DNA of 41,600 bases, taken from the NCBI GenBank assembly GCA_009778945.1, contig WRFF01000001.1:1-41600 (forward strand), read 5' to 3'. Under the pieces are notes generated by a model. That model had not been told where the DNA came from. It did not search any database and worked only from the letters and a program-made list of their open reading frames with translations. The stretch is from Clostridiales bacterium. GTDB taxonomy: Bacteria > Bacillota > Clostridia > Peptostreptococcales > Anaerovoracaceae. The position numbers and the translations under genes are program-made. Positions 15,510 through 24,725 of this stretch are shown here, piece by piece. The first letter of the stretch is position 1; each line of letters opens with the position of its first letter.

Positions 15510-16921
15510 TGAACGCGCTGATTCTGGGCAATAACAAAATAAACGCAGAGGCCGCAAGGGTTCTTGCGGAAAGCGGCGTCGGCGCGGAGGTTTTGACGGA
15601 TGTTTCCGAAATCCTGAAATTCTCCGGCGAACCCGGCGGTTACACCGTTGTGACGCAGGACGGGACGGCCCGCTTCACCTCCGTGATCGTAACGGAGCCG
15701 CCGCGTTATGCCGCCGTAGAGGCGGACGGAGGGACATCCGTCTGCCTGGCGGACGAGGCGGAGACAGAACGCCTTTTCGATCCGAAAAGGCGCGACAAGA
15801 TCCTGATTCTGCTCGATTTCGCCGAAGAAACTCCCGAATACCTGGCGGCAAAGGCCGTCCGGCTTGCAGCCCGCCTCGCGAAGGACAAAAAAGACGTTGT
15901 ATTCCTGTCCAAAACCGTGAAAAGCGGCTACGGAGACGGCGAACTTTGCGACAGAGAGGCGAGAAACGCCGGCGTACAGTTCGTGAAATACGAGAAGGCG
16001 TCGGTTCGCTACGATGCCGGGGAAGATATCTTTTGCGTTGAGGCGAATGACGGCGTATTTGAAATCAGCCTTCGATCGCCGTTTCTCGTCACCGCCGGTT
16101 TTGAGGAATCGGGCCAACTCAAGCGCATCGCGAAAAAATTGCGCGTGCGCGGGAGTACGAAAGACGGGATAAACGACGACAGGTTTTTCCTGTACAGCGC
16201 GTTTACGCTGCGCCGCGGGATTTATTATCTGAATCCCGCCCTGACCGCTGGAGACGAGAAACAAAGGGTGAAAGAGGCCCTGCAGCCCCTGATGGAGGAT
16301 ATGGCCTCGATCGGGGCGGACGGCTATGTAAGGGAAATCATCCGGGGCATGGAGATACCGGAAGTCGATCCGAATAAATGTGCGTTTTGCTATTCCTGTT
16401 ACCGGGCCTGCCCGCACGGAGCGCTCGAACCGGACGGCAAAGCCTCCGCGATGAAGGTGATCGAGCCGCTTTGCCAGGCCTGCGCCATCTGCGAAGCGAT
16501 CTGCCCCGCCCAGGCAATCAGCCGGACGGGTGGCGGACCCGCGCCCGCGGGCGGGGGAAAATGTAAGATTTATCTCTGCGAAAACGGCGCGGCCGAAGCG
16601 TTTGACGAAATACTGCCGTCGCTTGGCGACCGCGGGCGCCTGATCGATAGCGTGCGGATTTCCTGCGGAGGAAGCGTGGGGGCCGAATTGCTGACAGGTG
16701 ATTTTAAAGATTATGAGACCGTCATCGTCGCGTGCTGCGTGGAAGATGCATGCCGCCATATGGACGGAGACAAGCGCGCGTGCAAGCAGACGGGGCGCGT
16801 CGCGAATCTCCTGAACAAGGCGGGCCTCGGCGGCAAACACGCCCATGTGATCCATACTTCCCTCGCGATGAAAGACGTGATGAAAGAACAACTGACGCAT
16901 ATACTGGAGGAATCAAATTGA
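15506..16921 (+). CDS. HdrA-remnant / 2[4Fe-4S] ferredoxin / MvhD-like fusion protein
   Basis: A 471-residue protein with three parts. Residues 1-~270 form a Rossmann-like region that resembles a degenerate HdrA core without the GxGxxG of an active FAD site. Residues ~287-340 are a two-cluster ferredoxin, CAFCYSCYRACPHGAL and CQACAICEAICPAQAI. Residues ~350-471 resemble MvhD; the motif cysteines persist as SCGGS and ACCVEDACRHMDG, followed by the family's R-rich helix. An MvhD-like end suggests docking to a second redox partner. Two in-frame ATGs (15506, 15509) overlap the preceding stop. I do not know a characterised protein of this exact layout. Confidence 0.8.
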   Translation: MMNALILGNNKINAEAARVLAESGVGAEVLTDVSEILKFSGEPGGYTVVTQDGTARFTSVIVTEPPRYAAVEADGGTSVCLADEAETERLFDPKRRDKILILLDFAEETPEYLAAKAVRLAARLAKDKKDVVFLSKTVKSGYGDGELCDREARNAGVQFVKYEKASVRYDAGEDIFCVEANDGVFEISLRSPFLVTAGFEESGQLKRIAKKLRVRGSTKDGINDDRFFLYSAFTLRRGIYYLNPALTAGDEKQRVKEALQPLMEDMASIGADGYVREIIRGMEIPEVDPNKCAFCYSCYRACPHGALEPDGKASAMKVIEPLCQACAICEAICPAQAISRTGGGPAPAGGGKCKIYLCENGAAEAFDEILPSLGDRGRLIDSVRISCGGSVGAELLTGDFKDYETVIVACCVEDACRHMDGDKRACKQTGRVANLLNKAGLGGKHAHVIHTSLAMKDVMKEQLTHILEESN

Positions 16922-17601
16922 TAGTAGCCGAACAAAAACCGATCGATGAGCTCATCCGGTCGCTCGAAGGTTTCAAGAAGATCGTGATTGCTTCCTGCGG
17001 GACCTGCGTGACGGTATGCATGTCCGGCGGCGAGAAAGAGGCGCTGGCCGTGCAGGGCCTGCTGGAGGCAAACGCAAAGGAAAAAGGGCAAGACATTTCC
17101 GTTTCGGTCGTCGATCTGAAACGGCAGTGCGACGATGAATTTATAGATGATCTGGAGGCGGAGCTGCTGGACGGGGATGTGGTCCTTTCGATGGCCTGCG
17201 GCGTGGGCGTCCAGTTCCTGGCCGGAAAATATGCGGACAAGGTGGTGCTGCCCGGCCTCAACACGACGTTTTACGGCGCGGCGAAAGAACTGGGTTATTG
17301 GACGGAGCTGTGCGCGGGATGCGGAAACTGCCTGCTCGAAAGGACCGGCGGCATCTGCCCGATTGCCCGCTGCTCCAAAAGCATTTTCAACGGGCCTTGC
17401 GGCGGGTCGCAAAATGCCAAATGCGAGATCGACAGCGAGATCGACTGCGCCTGGCAATTGATTTACGACAAACTGACCGCCATGGGCCGGCTCGACACGC
17501 TTCTGGAGATCCATGAAATACGTGACTGGAGCACGAGCCGCGACGGCGGCCCCCGCCACCTCCGTAAAGATGACGTCAATCTGGACGATGCCGGGAAATA
17601 G
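16918..17601 (+). CDS. metV: Methylenetetrahydrofolate reductase small subunit MetV
   Basis: MetV is the iron-sulfur/zinc partner of MetF in acetogens and passes electrons to its flavin. The N-terminal IVIASCGTCVTVCMSGGEKE and the C-terminal cysteine region CAGCGNCLLERTGGICPIARC followed by GPCGG...CEI (residues ~136-180) are diagnostic. I place the start at TTG 16918, because GGAGG sits seven bases before it and the TTG overlaps the previous stop as TTGA. The longer reading in this frame runs back inside the upstream gene. The result is 227 residues, in the usual range. MetF follows 10 bases later. Confidence 0.9.
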   Translation: MIVAEQKPIDELIRSLEGFKKIVIASCGTCVTVCMSGGEKEALAVQGLLEANAKEKGQDISVSVVDLKRQCDDEFIDDLEAELLDGDVVLSMACGVGVQFLAGKYADKVVLPGLNTTFYGAAKELGYWTELCAGCGNCLLERTGGICPIARCSKSIFNGPCGGSQNAKCEIDSEIDCAWQLIYDKLTAMGRLDTLLEIHEIRDWSTSRDGGPRHLRKDDVNLDDAGK

Positions 17602-17611
17602 GAGGGGCCGC

Positions 17612-18529
17612 ATGGAAACCGAAAAAAGCAATCTGCAAAAGATGCTCGAAGCCGGGGAATTCGCGATCACGGCGGAAATCGGGCCGCCGATGAGCGCGGA
17701 CGGAGAGACCGTCCGTGAGAAGGCCCGGGAGCTGAAAGGGAACGTGGATGCCGTCAATGTGACGGACAACCAAACCTCAATCGTGCGCATGTCGTCTATC
17801 GGCGCGTCCTGTCTGGCGCAGTCGGAGGGCGTCGAGTGCGTCATGCAAATGGTCATGCGGGACAGAAACCGCATTGCGCTGCAAAGCGATCTTTTAGGCG
17901 CGTGGGCGATGGGGCTGAAAAATCTGCTTGTGCTGTCCGGCGACCATCAGTCGTTCGGGAACCATCCGGGCTCCAAAAATGTTTACGACGTGGATTCCAT
18001 CCAGTTCCTGCAGGCCGTCACGAACCTGCAGGAAAACGGCGTGTTCATCGGCGGCAGCAAATGCAAGGCCCCGCCGCATTTCTTCCTGGGCTCTACAACC
18101 AATCCTTTTGCGGACCCGGAGCCGCTCCAGTTGATCCGGCTTGAAAAAAAGATCAACGCCGGCGCGAAATTTATTCAGACGCAATGCGTGTACGACCTCG
18201 AACGGTTTGAACGCTTTATGGAAAAGGTACGCGAGCGCGGCTTGCACGAACGGGCTTATATAATGGCCGGTATCTTTGTGAACAAATCCCTGAAGTCGAT
18301 CCAGATGACCCAGCAGGTGGCGGGGATGAGCGTGCCCGACTCCTATGTGAAGAGATTCGAGGAGGCGGAGGACAAGCAGGCGGAGGGCGTTGAGATAGCC
18401 GTGGAGCTTGTGAAAAAGCTGCGGACTGTCAAAGGCATAAAAGGCATACATATCATGGCCGTCGGCTGGGAAGAAATCGTGTCTACGGTAATCCGGCAAG
18501 CGGGGTTTTTGCCGAGGCCGGTAGTATAG
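17612..18529 (+). CDS. metF: Methylenetetrahydrofolate reductase large subunit MetF
   Basis: MetF reduces 5,10-methylene-tetrahydrofolate to 5-methyl-tetrahydrofolate at an FAD in a TIM barrel, the last reductive step of the methyl branch. The protein begins METEKSNLQKMLEAGEFAIT with AEIGPP, has the NVTDNQTSIVRMSS loop, GLKNLLVLSGDHQSFG and KFIQTQCVYDLERFE, all matching MTHFR. At 305 residues it is the short bacterial form without a NAD(P)H-binding extension, so it depends on partner subunits for electrons. AGGAGGGG lies just before the ATG at 17612. It is flanked by metV and hdrC in the same operon. Confidence 0.95.
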   Translation: METEKSNLQKMLEAGEFAITAEIGPPMSADGETVREKARELKGNVDAVNVTDNQTSIVRMSSIGASCLAQSEGVECVMQMVMRDRNRIALQSDLLGAWAMGLKNLLVLSGDHQSFGNHPGSKNVYDVDSIQFLQAVTNLQENGVFIGGSKCKAPPHFFLGSTTNPFADPEPLQLIRLEKKINAGAKFIQTQCVYDLERFERFMEKVRERGLHERAYIMAGIFVNKSLKSIQMTQQVAGMSVPDSYVKRFEEAEDKQAEGVEIAVELVKKLRTVKGIKGIHIMAVGWEEIVSTVIRQAGFLPRPVV

Positions 18530-18542
18530 GAAGGTGCGGAAA

Positions 18543-18923
18543 ATGAATGATTTTAAAAATGACGTAAGGAACACCCCCGGCGGCGCAAACGTACTGAACT
18601 GCTTTCTCTGCGGCTCCTGTACGGCGTGCTGCCCGGTCAATGAAATCGACGACGATTACAATCCGCGCAAAATCATGCGCATGGTCCTGTTGGATATGGA
18701 GGACGATGTGCTGAAGTCGGATGAAATCTGGAAATGCAACCAATGCCATGCGTGCGTCGCACACTGTCCGCAGGACGTGCGCTTTGCCGACATCGTGCGC
18801 GCGCTTCGGGAAATTTCCATCGAACGGGGCTTTCGTGACGAGGCCCTGCTTGCAAAAGTACGGGAATACGACGAAGAGCTGAAACGGCAAAGGCTTGAGA
18901 AAATCAAGGAGGAACTGGCGTGA
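18543..18923 (+). CDS. hdrC: Heterodisulfide reductase subunit C-like iron-sulfur protein
   Basis: A 126-residue electron carrier with two [4Fe-4S] motifs, CFLCGSCTACCPV (~residues 20-32) and CNQCHACVAHCPQDVRF (~60-76), followed by a Lys/Glu-rich helix. This is the standard HdrC layout, and HdrC normally links HdrA to HdrB. Here no hdrB gene follows, so its acceptor is probably MetV or another subunit of this operon. ATG 18543 has a GGAAGGTG site; a GTG nine bases earlier is in frame. The stop overlaps the start of the giant HdrA as GTGA. Confidence 0.9.
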   Translation: MNDFKNDVRNTPGGANVLNCFLCGSCTACCPVNEIDDDYNPRKIMRMVLLDMEDDVLKSDEIWKCNQCHACVAHCPQDVRFADIVRALREISIERGFRDEALLAKVREYDEELKRQRLEKIKEELA

Positions 18924-21900
18924 AAAAACCGGTTATGGTAGTCGGCGGCGGGATCGCCGGAATCCAGGCCTCCCACAATCTGGCCGAGATGGGTGTCCCG
19001 GTATTTTTGGTGGAATCGTCCCCGTCCATCGGCGGCCGGATGGCGCAACTGGACAAGACTTTTCCCACGAACGATTGCTCGGCGTGCATCCTGGCGCCGA
19101 AAGTGACGGAGTGTTTCAATCATCCGCTGGTGAAGACGCTCTCTTACAGCGAGGTCGTCGAGATCAAGGGCGAGGCGCCCGATCTGACCGCGGTTATTCG
19201 CCGCAAACCGCGCTTTGTGGACGAAGCGGCGTGCACCGGGTGCAATGACTGTTTCGAGTCCTGCCCCGTGACGGTAAAATCCGAATTCGATATGGGGATG
19301 GGCGACCGCAAGGCTATCTATAAGCCGTTTGCGCAAGCCGTGCCGAACAAAGCCGTGATCGACAAGAAGGGCACGTCGCCGTGCAAATTCGATTGCCCCG
19401 CGTATATGGACGCGCACGCGTATGTCACGCTTGTGGGCGCCGAAAAGTATGAGGAAGCGCTTGGCGTGATACGGCGCACGACGCCGTTTGCGGGCGTGCT
19501 CGGGCGCGTATGCGTCCATCCGTGCGAGTCGAACTGTTCGCGCCGGTTTGTGGAAGAGCCTGTCTCTATCGCGTCGCTGAAAAGGTTTGTGTCCGACCAG
19601 GTAAAAGCGCAGGGCGGCCTGAGCCCGCTTGAGATCAAGGCGAAGCCGAAGGAAAAGAAAGCCGCCGTGATCGGCGCGGGCCCGTCGGGCCTGAACTGCG
19701 CGTACAAACTGGCGCAGGCCGGCTATGGCGTTACGGTATTTGAGGCGCTGCCCGTTCCCGGCGGCATGCTGAAAGTGGGCATCCCGGACTACCGGCTGGA
19801 TAAAGATATTTTGGCCGAAGAGATCCAATTGATCGAGGATATGGGCGTCGAGATCAAACTCGGGAAGGCGCTCGGGAAGGATTTCACGCTGGCGCAGCTC
19901 AGGGAGGAAGGATACGGTGCCGTGTATGTGGCGATCGGCGCGCACAAGGACCAGCGCCTCGGCATTCCCGGCGAGGACGCGGAAGGCGTGATCTCTTCGG
20001 TCGAGTTCCTCCGGGACGTCAATTTGGGCGGCAGAACGAAGCCCGGCCAAAAAGTGCTTGTGATCGGCGGCGGGGACGTCGCGATGGACGCGGCGCGCTC
20101 GGCGCTCCGGCTCGGGTGCGACGTGACGGTTGTCTACCGCCGCAGCCAGAGCGAGATGCCCGCGGCCGAACTGGAAATAGAACACGCCACGGACGAGGGC
20201 GTACAGTTTATGTATCTGACCGCACCGGCGGAAGTGATCGTAAAAGACGGCCGGCCGGCCGGTCTGAAATGTGTGAAAAACAAGCTCGGGGCGAAGGACG
20301 CGAGCGGCCGCAGAAGGCCTGTGCCGATAGAGGGATCGGAATTTACCCTCGACGCGGACTGCATTATCTACGCGGTCGGGCAGCGCGCGGAGCGGGAGAA
20401 ACTGCTCGAAGCGGGCCTTGATATTTTTAACGAAAAGGGCGCCATGGTTTGCGACCGCGCCACCGCGAAGACGAATATGGACGGTATTTTTGCGGGCGGC
20501 GACGGCAGCCGCGCCCCGACGACCGTGATCGAGGCCATTGCGGACGGCAACCGGGCCGCGAACGCGATTATCAATTATCTGGAAGGCTCGGAACTTCCGC
20601 TGGACCCGTTCGTCCTGCCGCAGACAAACATCGAGGAAGTCGATACGCGCAGTTTCAGCGCAAACGCGCGCGCGCGGATGCCTTTGATCGCTATGAAACG
20701 CCGCAGGACAACCTTTGACGAGGTGGAGGCCGGCTATACGAAAGAAGAGGCGGTGTATGAGGCGAAGCGGTGCGTCGACTGCTCGATTTGCTGCGAATGC
20801 CAGCTTTGCGTACAGGCCTGCAAGGCAAACGCCCTGTACCACGAGCAGCACGAAACGATCGTCGAGATCCCTGTCGCGTCGGTGGTCTTTTCGTCGGGCT
20901 ATGACGCGACGGCAGAAATACCAACAGGTTTCGGGTACGAGCGGTACCAAGACGTCGTGACAAGCCTGGAATATGAACGCATCCTGTCCGCGGGCGGGCC
21001 TTACACAGGCCATGTCCAGCGGCCCTCCGACGGCCGTCCGCCCGAGCGGATCGCGTTTATTCAGTGCGTCGGTTCCCGCGACGCTTCCTGCGGCAACGAT
21101 TATTGCTCGTCCGTATGCTGCATGTATGCGATCAAAGAGGCAATGATCACGAAGGAACACCTTACCACAGTCAAGGATATCGACATCTATTATATGGATA
21201 TGCGCGCGTTCGGTAAGGATTTTGATAAGTATATCGATTCGGCCAAGGAAAAATACCATATCGGGTTCATCCGCAGCCGCATCGGGGGCATTGAGGAAAA
21301 TCCGGAGAACGGGCGCCTCGCGCTGCGGTATGTCGCGGAGAACGGCAGGGGAATGTCGGCCGAGTACGATATGGTGGTGCTTTCCGTCGGGATGAAGCCG
21401 AACGCGGAAAATGTGAAACTTCTGTCCAGGATCGGCGTCAAGACCGATAAATACGGCTTTGTATGGTCGAACGAGTTCAATTCGCCTGTTACGAACAAGG
21501 AAGGGTTCTACGCGTGCGGCGTGGCCGCGGGCCCGAAAGATATCCCCGAAACGGTCATTGAGGCGAGCGCGGCCGCCGCCGCCGCGGCAAAGGACGCCGG
21601 GCTGCGCGAGATCGATTTATATGAGGATTACAGCGCGTTTTTCAAGGACGAACCGCTGCCTCCGATGCGCGACGTTTCAAAAGAACCGATCCGGATAGGC
21701 GTGTTCATCTGCCACTGCGGCGTAAACATCGCCGGGTATGTGGGCGTGGACGACGTTGCCGAATACGCGAAGGCACTGCCGTTTGTCGAGCATGTCGAAA
21801 CCAACCTCTATACCTGTTCGATCGATTCGCAGGCGGCGATCGCGGAGAAGATACAGGAATATAACCTGAACCGTGTCGTCGTCGCGTCGTGTACGCCGCG

Positions 21901-23383
21901 CACCCATGAACCGCTGTTTCATGGGATGATGAGAAGGGCCGGGCTCAATCCCTATCTTTTCACGATGGCCAATATACGCGATCAATGTTCCTGGGTCCAT
22001 ATGGACAACAACGAGATTGCGACCCATAAGGCGAAAGATCTGGTGCGCATGGCGGTCGGCAAGGTGACGTATGCAAAGCAGCTCACGCGCAAGAAGATTG
22101 ACGTGACTAAATCCGCACTCGTCATAGGCGGCGGCGCGGCCGGCCTGGCAGCGGCGCTGAGCGTTGCGGAGACGGGCTATCCCGCTTATCTGATCGAGCG
22201 TACGGATGCGCTCGGTGGGAACGCGGCCCGGGTCGCCACAAGCAATCTCGGCAGGCCCGTATCCCCTTACGTGCGGGAACTGATCGAAAAAGTCAGCAAC
22301 CATCCGCTGATCACCGTTTTCCTGAACACCACCGCGGAGTCTACGGAAGGCTTTGTGGGCAATTTCAAGACGGCGCTCAAAAGCGGCGATCTGACGCACG
22401 AGGTCGAACATGGCGTTGTCATCGTCGCGACCGGGGCAAACGAGCGGAAGCCGGACGAGTATCTGTACGGAAAAGATAAGCGCGTTATGACGATGCTGGA
22501 GTTTGAGAAATTTGCGGAAAACGGATTCGCGGACCTGAAAGCGAAAAAGGTCGTGATGATCCAGTGCGTCGGGTCCCGTGAGGGCGACCGCCCGTACTGC
22601 AGCCGCGTCTGCTGCAACCAGGCGGTGAAAAACGCGATCCTGCTGAAAGACCTGGATCCCGAAATTGAGGTGACGATCCTGTACCGCGAGATTCGGACAT
22701 ACGGGCTGAACGAGCTGAATTATGTCGAAGCCCGCAGGAAGGGCGTGCGGTTTGTGCTTTACGACGTGGAGCGGAAGCCGGTTGTGACGAAGGCCAAAGG
22801 TAGCCTGAAGGTGACGGTTTTCGAGCCGCGCCTCGGGAAAGAAATCGAGCTGGAGGCGGATCTGCTCGCGCTCAGCTCCGCCATCGTGGCCGACGCGGAA
22901 AACAACAAGCAAATCGCGCAGATGTTCAAAGTGCCGCTGAATCAGGAAAATTTCTTCCTCGAGGCGCACGTGAAACTCCGTCCGGTCGATTTTGCGACGG
23001 AAGGCGTGTATCTGTGCGGGCTGGCGCATTCGCCGAAGTCCATAAAGGAAAGCATTATACAGGGCCGCGCCGCGGCCGGCCGCGCGATGACGGTCATAGC
23101 CAAAGAGCAGCTTGAAACCGAAGGCATGATCGCGTTTGTCGATCCGAACCTCTGCGTCGCGTGCGGCGCGTGCGTGGAAGTCTGCGCCTATAACGCGGTC
23201 GAGATACAGGACGTACCCGTTCGCGGCGGCACGGTCAAACGCGCGGTGGTGAACGACGTCCTGTGCAAAGGCTGCGGAACGTGCTCGGCTACCTGCCGAT
23301 GCGGCGCGATCGACGTGAACGGATTCTTGGATAAACAGGTGCTCTCCGAGATCGAGTACCTGCTGCGCCGGAGCGCAATATGA
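18920..23383 (+). CDS. hdrA: Giant HdrA: HdrA module, GltD/NfnB-like insert, second full HdrA, ferredoxins
   Basis: A 1487-residue flavin/iron-sulfur protein. Residues 1-~120 are an HdrA FAD segment (VVGGGIAGIQASHNLAEMG, NDCSACILAPK) plus CTGCNDCFESC. Residues ~140-560 are a GltD/NfnB-type NAD(P)H:flavin module, with VIGAGPSGLNCAYKL near 251 and VIGGGDVAMDAARSALRLG near 382. Residues ~615-910 resume HdrA, starting CVDCSICCECQLCVQAC. A second complete HdrA begins at ~926 (IGVFICHCGVNIAGYVGV), has its own FAD motif at ~1068, and ends with two ferredoxin clusters at ~1412 and ~1449. HdrA is the site of flavin-based bifurcation in known complexes. Three FAD sites in one chain is exceptional. Confidence 0.92.
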   Translation: MKKPVMVVGGGIAGIQASHNLAEMGVPVFLVESSPSIGGRMAQLDKTFPTNDCSACILAPKVTECFNHPLVKTLSYSEVVEIKGEAPDLTAVIRRKPRFVDEAACTGCNDCFESCPVTVKSEFDMGMGDRKAIYKPFAQAVPNKAVIDKKGTSPCKFDCPAYMDAHAYVTLVGAEKYEEALGVIRRTTPFAGVLGRVCVHPCESNCSRRFVEEPVSIASLKRFVSDQVKAQGGLSPLEIKAKPKEKKAAVIGAGPSGLNCAYKLAQAGYGVTVFEALPVPGGMLKVGIPDYRLDKDILAEEIQLIEDMGVEIKLGKALGKDFTLAQLREEGYGAVYVAIGAHKDQRLGIPGEDAEGVISSVEFLRDVNLGGRTKPGQKVLVIGGGDVAMDAARSALRLGCDVTVVYRRSQSEMPAAELEIEHATDEGVQFMYLTAPAEVIVKDGRPAGLKCVKNKLGAKDASGRRRPVPIEGSEFTLDADCIIYAVGQRAEREKLLEAGLDIFNEKGAMVCDRATAKTNMDGIFAGGDGSRAPTTVIEAIADGNRAANAIINYLEGSELPLDPFVLPQTNIEEVDTRSFSANARARMPLIAMKRRRTTFDEVEAGYTKEEAVYEAKRCVDCSICCECQLCVQACKANALYHEQHETIVEIPVASVVFSSGYDATAEIPTGFGYERYQDVVTSLEYERILSAGGPYTGHVQRPSDGRPPERIAFIQCVGSRDASCGNDYCSSVCCMYAIKEAMITKEHLTTVKDIDIYYMDMRAFGKDFDKYIDSAKEKYHIGFIRSRIGGIEENPENGRLALRYVAENGRGMSAEYDMVVLSVGMKPNAENVKLLSRIGVKTDKYGFVWSNEFNSPVTNKEGFYACGVAAGPKDIPETVIEASAAAAAAAKDAGLREIDLYEDYSAFFKDEPLPPMRDVSKEPIRIGVFICHCGVNIAGYVGVDDVAEYAKALPFVEHVETNLYTCSIDSQAAIAEKIQEYNLNRVVVASCTPRTHEPLFHGMMRRAGLNPYLFTMANIRDQCSWVHMDNNEIATHKAKDLVRMAVGKVTYAKQLTRKKIDVTKSALVIGGGAAGLAAALSVAETGYPAYLIERTDALGGNAARVATSNLGRPVSPYVRELIEKVSNHPLITVFLNTTAESTEGFVGNFKTALKSGDLTHEVEHGVVIVATGANERKPDEYLYGKDKRVMTMLEFEKFAENGFADLKAKKVVMIQCVGSREGDRPYCSRVCCNQAVKNAILLKDLDPEIEVTILYREIRTYGLNELNYVEARRKGVRFVLYDVERKPVVTKAKGSLKVTVFEPRLGKEIELEADLLALSSAIVADAENNKQIAQMFKVPLNQENFFLEAHVKLRPVDFATEGVYLCGLAHSPKSIKESIIQGRAAAGRAMTVIAKEQLETEGMIAFVDPNLCVACGACVEVCAYNAVEIQDVPVRGGTVKRAVVNDVLCKGCGTCSATCRCGAIDVNGFLDKQVLSEIEYLLRRSAI

Positions 23384-23871
23384 AAGGGGCGTCTTCCATG
23401 AAAGAAAACGAGAAGAAAACGCCGAACAAAGACTGGGACCCGGTCATCGTCGCCTTTTTGTGCACCTGGTGCTCGTACTCTGGGGCGGATCTTGCCGGAA
23501 CGAGCAGGTTGCAATACCCGCCGAATATCCGCATCATCCGCGTGCCGTGCTCGGGGCGCATCAATCCGCTCTATATTATAAAGGCGCTGACGGAAGGCGC
23601 GGACGGCGTCATGGTGTCGGGCTGCCATCCTGGCGACTGCCACTATTTGGCGGGCAATCTGTTTGCGCGCAGGCGTTTTGTCGTATTGAAAAAACTGCTT
23701 GAAACCTGCGGCCTGAATCCGGATCGCGTCCAGTTCACCTGGGTTTCGGCGTCGGAAGGCGGAAGGTTCGCGGAAGTGATCAAAGAGGTCACGGCCAATG
23801 TCAAAAAGATCGGCCCGAACAGGATTGTGCCGGGGTTCGCGGAAGACTGCAAGGAGGCGAGCGCCGAATGA
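23380..23871 (+). CDS. mvhD: MvhD/FloxD-type [2Fe-2S] protein
   Basis: This small protein connects HdrA to an electron-donating partner (hydrogenase, formate dehydrogenase or Flox). The family pattern is complete: LCTWCSYSGADLAGTSRLQY, IIRVPCSGRINP, VSGCHPGDCHYLAGN and SASEGGRFAEV. All cluster cysteines are kept, unlike in the degenerate copy at the end of the 15506-16921 protein. Two starts are possible. ATG 23380 overlaps the hdrA stop as ATGA; ATG 23398 has AAAGGGG upstream and removes six residues. The stop overlaps the next gene by four bases. Confidence 0.93.
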   Translation: MKGASSMKENEKKTPNKDWDPVIVAFLCTWCSYSGADLAGTSRLQYPPNIRIIRVPCSGRINPLYIIKALTEGADGVMVSGCHPGDCHYLAGNLFARRRFVVLKKLLETCGLNPDRVQFTWVSASEGGRFAEVIKEVTANVKKIGPNRIVPGFAEDCKEASAE

Positions 23872-24725
23872 TTTATGAAGAGATGACAAAACAGATAAGG
23901 GAGGCCGCAAAAAGGCTTCTCAAAGAAGGCGCCGTCGACGTGATTTTGGCGTACCGGGGCGGAGGCCTGAACGAAATGCAAGTCCCGTTCTTCGTAAAGA
24001 AACCGGAGGACGCGGAGCTGATTGAATGGGGCGACCGCTGCTATCAGAACCTTGCGCCCTATGTACACGGGCTGAATAAAAAAGTCGGGATCCTGGCAAA
24101 ACCCTGCGACGTCCGCGCTATCGTGCAGTACATCACGGAATTTCAGATTGAACGCGACAAGGTAACGATTATCGGCGTGGACTGTATCGGCATGGTGGAT
24201 GAAAACGGAAACGCCCGGCCGGGCTGCAGCGAATGCCGCGTGCATAAACCGCCGGTTTACGACGAATACATCCGGGACGAACGGGCGGCGAACCTGCCGG
24301 CAATCGAACCGAAGGCCGGGGAAACGACGCTGGAAGAAAACCTGGAGCGTTTCCAGAAGGAGATTGACAAATGCATCCTGTGTTACTCCTGCCGCCAAGC
24401 CTGTTACGGCTGCTATTGTAAAACCTGCTTCATCGAGCGCGATATGCCGGATTGGCAGCCCGCGGAGATCGATACGGGTACGAAAATAACCTTTCACATG
24501 GGCCGCGCGATGCATCTCGCCGGGCGCTGCGTCGACTGCGGCGCGTGCGAGGCCGCATGCCAGTCGGGCGTCAATGTGCGGTATATCATCCGCGAAGTCA
24601 CGAAATTCATCGAGGACGCTTACGGATACAGCGCGGGAATGGATGCGGAGGAGCCGCCCGCATTGCTGACAAATAAATTTGACGACAAAGAGTTCGGTTT
24701 TTTGGGAGGTGAGCGACATGAGTGA
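23868..24725 (+). CDS. FrhB-like / FloxC-type iron-sulfur protein
   Basis: A 285-residue protein. The N-terminal half resembles the FrhB/FdhB beta-subunit family, with KKVGILAKPCDVRAIVQYI near residue 70 and IIGVDCIGM near 103. The C-terminal half carries a cysteine-dense ferredoxin region, CILCYSCRQACYGCYCKTC (~168-186) and CVDCGACEAACQSGVNV (~222-238). It lies between mvhD and the FloxB-like gene, which matches the position of an iron-sulfur subunit in Flox clusters of sulfate reducers. The exact correspondence to FloxC is my inference. It is not HdrB, because the CCG motifs are missing. Confidence 0.8.
   Translation: MIYEEMTKQIREAAKRLLKEGAVDVILAYRGGGLNEMQVPFFVKKPEDAELIEWGDRCYQNLAPYVHGLNKKVGILAKPCDVRAIVQYITEFQIERDKVTIIGVDCIGMVDENGNARPGCSECRVHKPPVYDEYIRDERAANLPAIEPKAGETTLEENLERFQKEIDKCILCYSCRQACYGCYCKTCFIERDMPDWQPAEIDTGTKITFHMGRAMHLAGRCVDCGACEAACQSGVNVRYIIREVTKFIEDAYGYSAGMDAEEPPALLTNKFDDKEFGFLGGERHE

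Noticed and set aside
18656..21259. An 867-codon open frame on the minus strand opposite hdrC and hdrA
   Set aside because: It is a shadow of the G+C-rich HdrA coding strand: rich in Arg, His and Ala, without recognisable domains or a ribosome site, while the plus strand is clearly HdrC/HdrA.
23868..24725. Candidate for the missing HdrB
   Set aside because: The protein is cysteine-rich but lacks the paired CCG motifs of HdrB; its N-terminus resembles FrhB and its C-terminus a ferredoxin.
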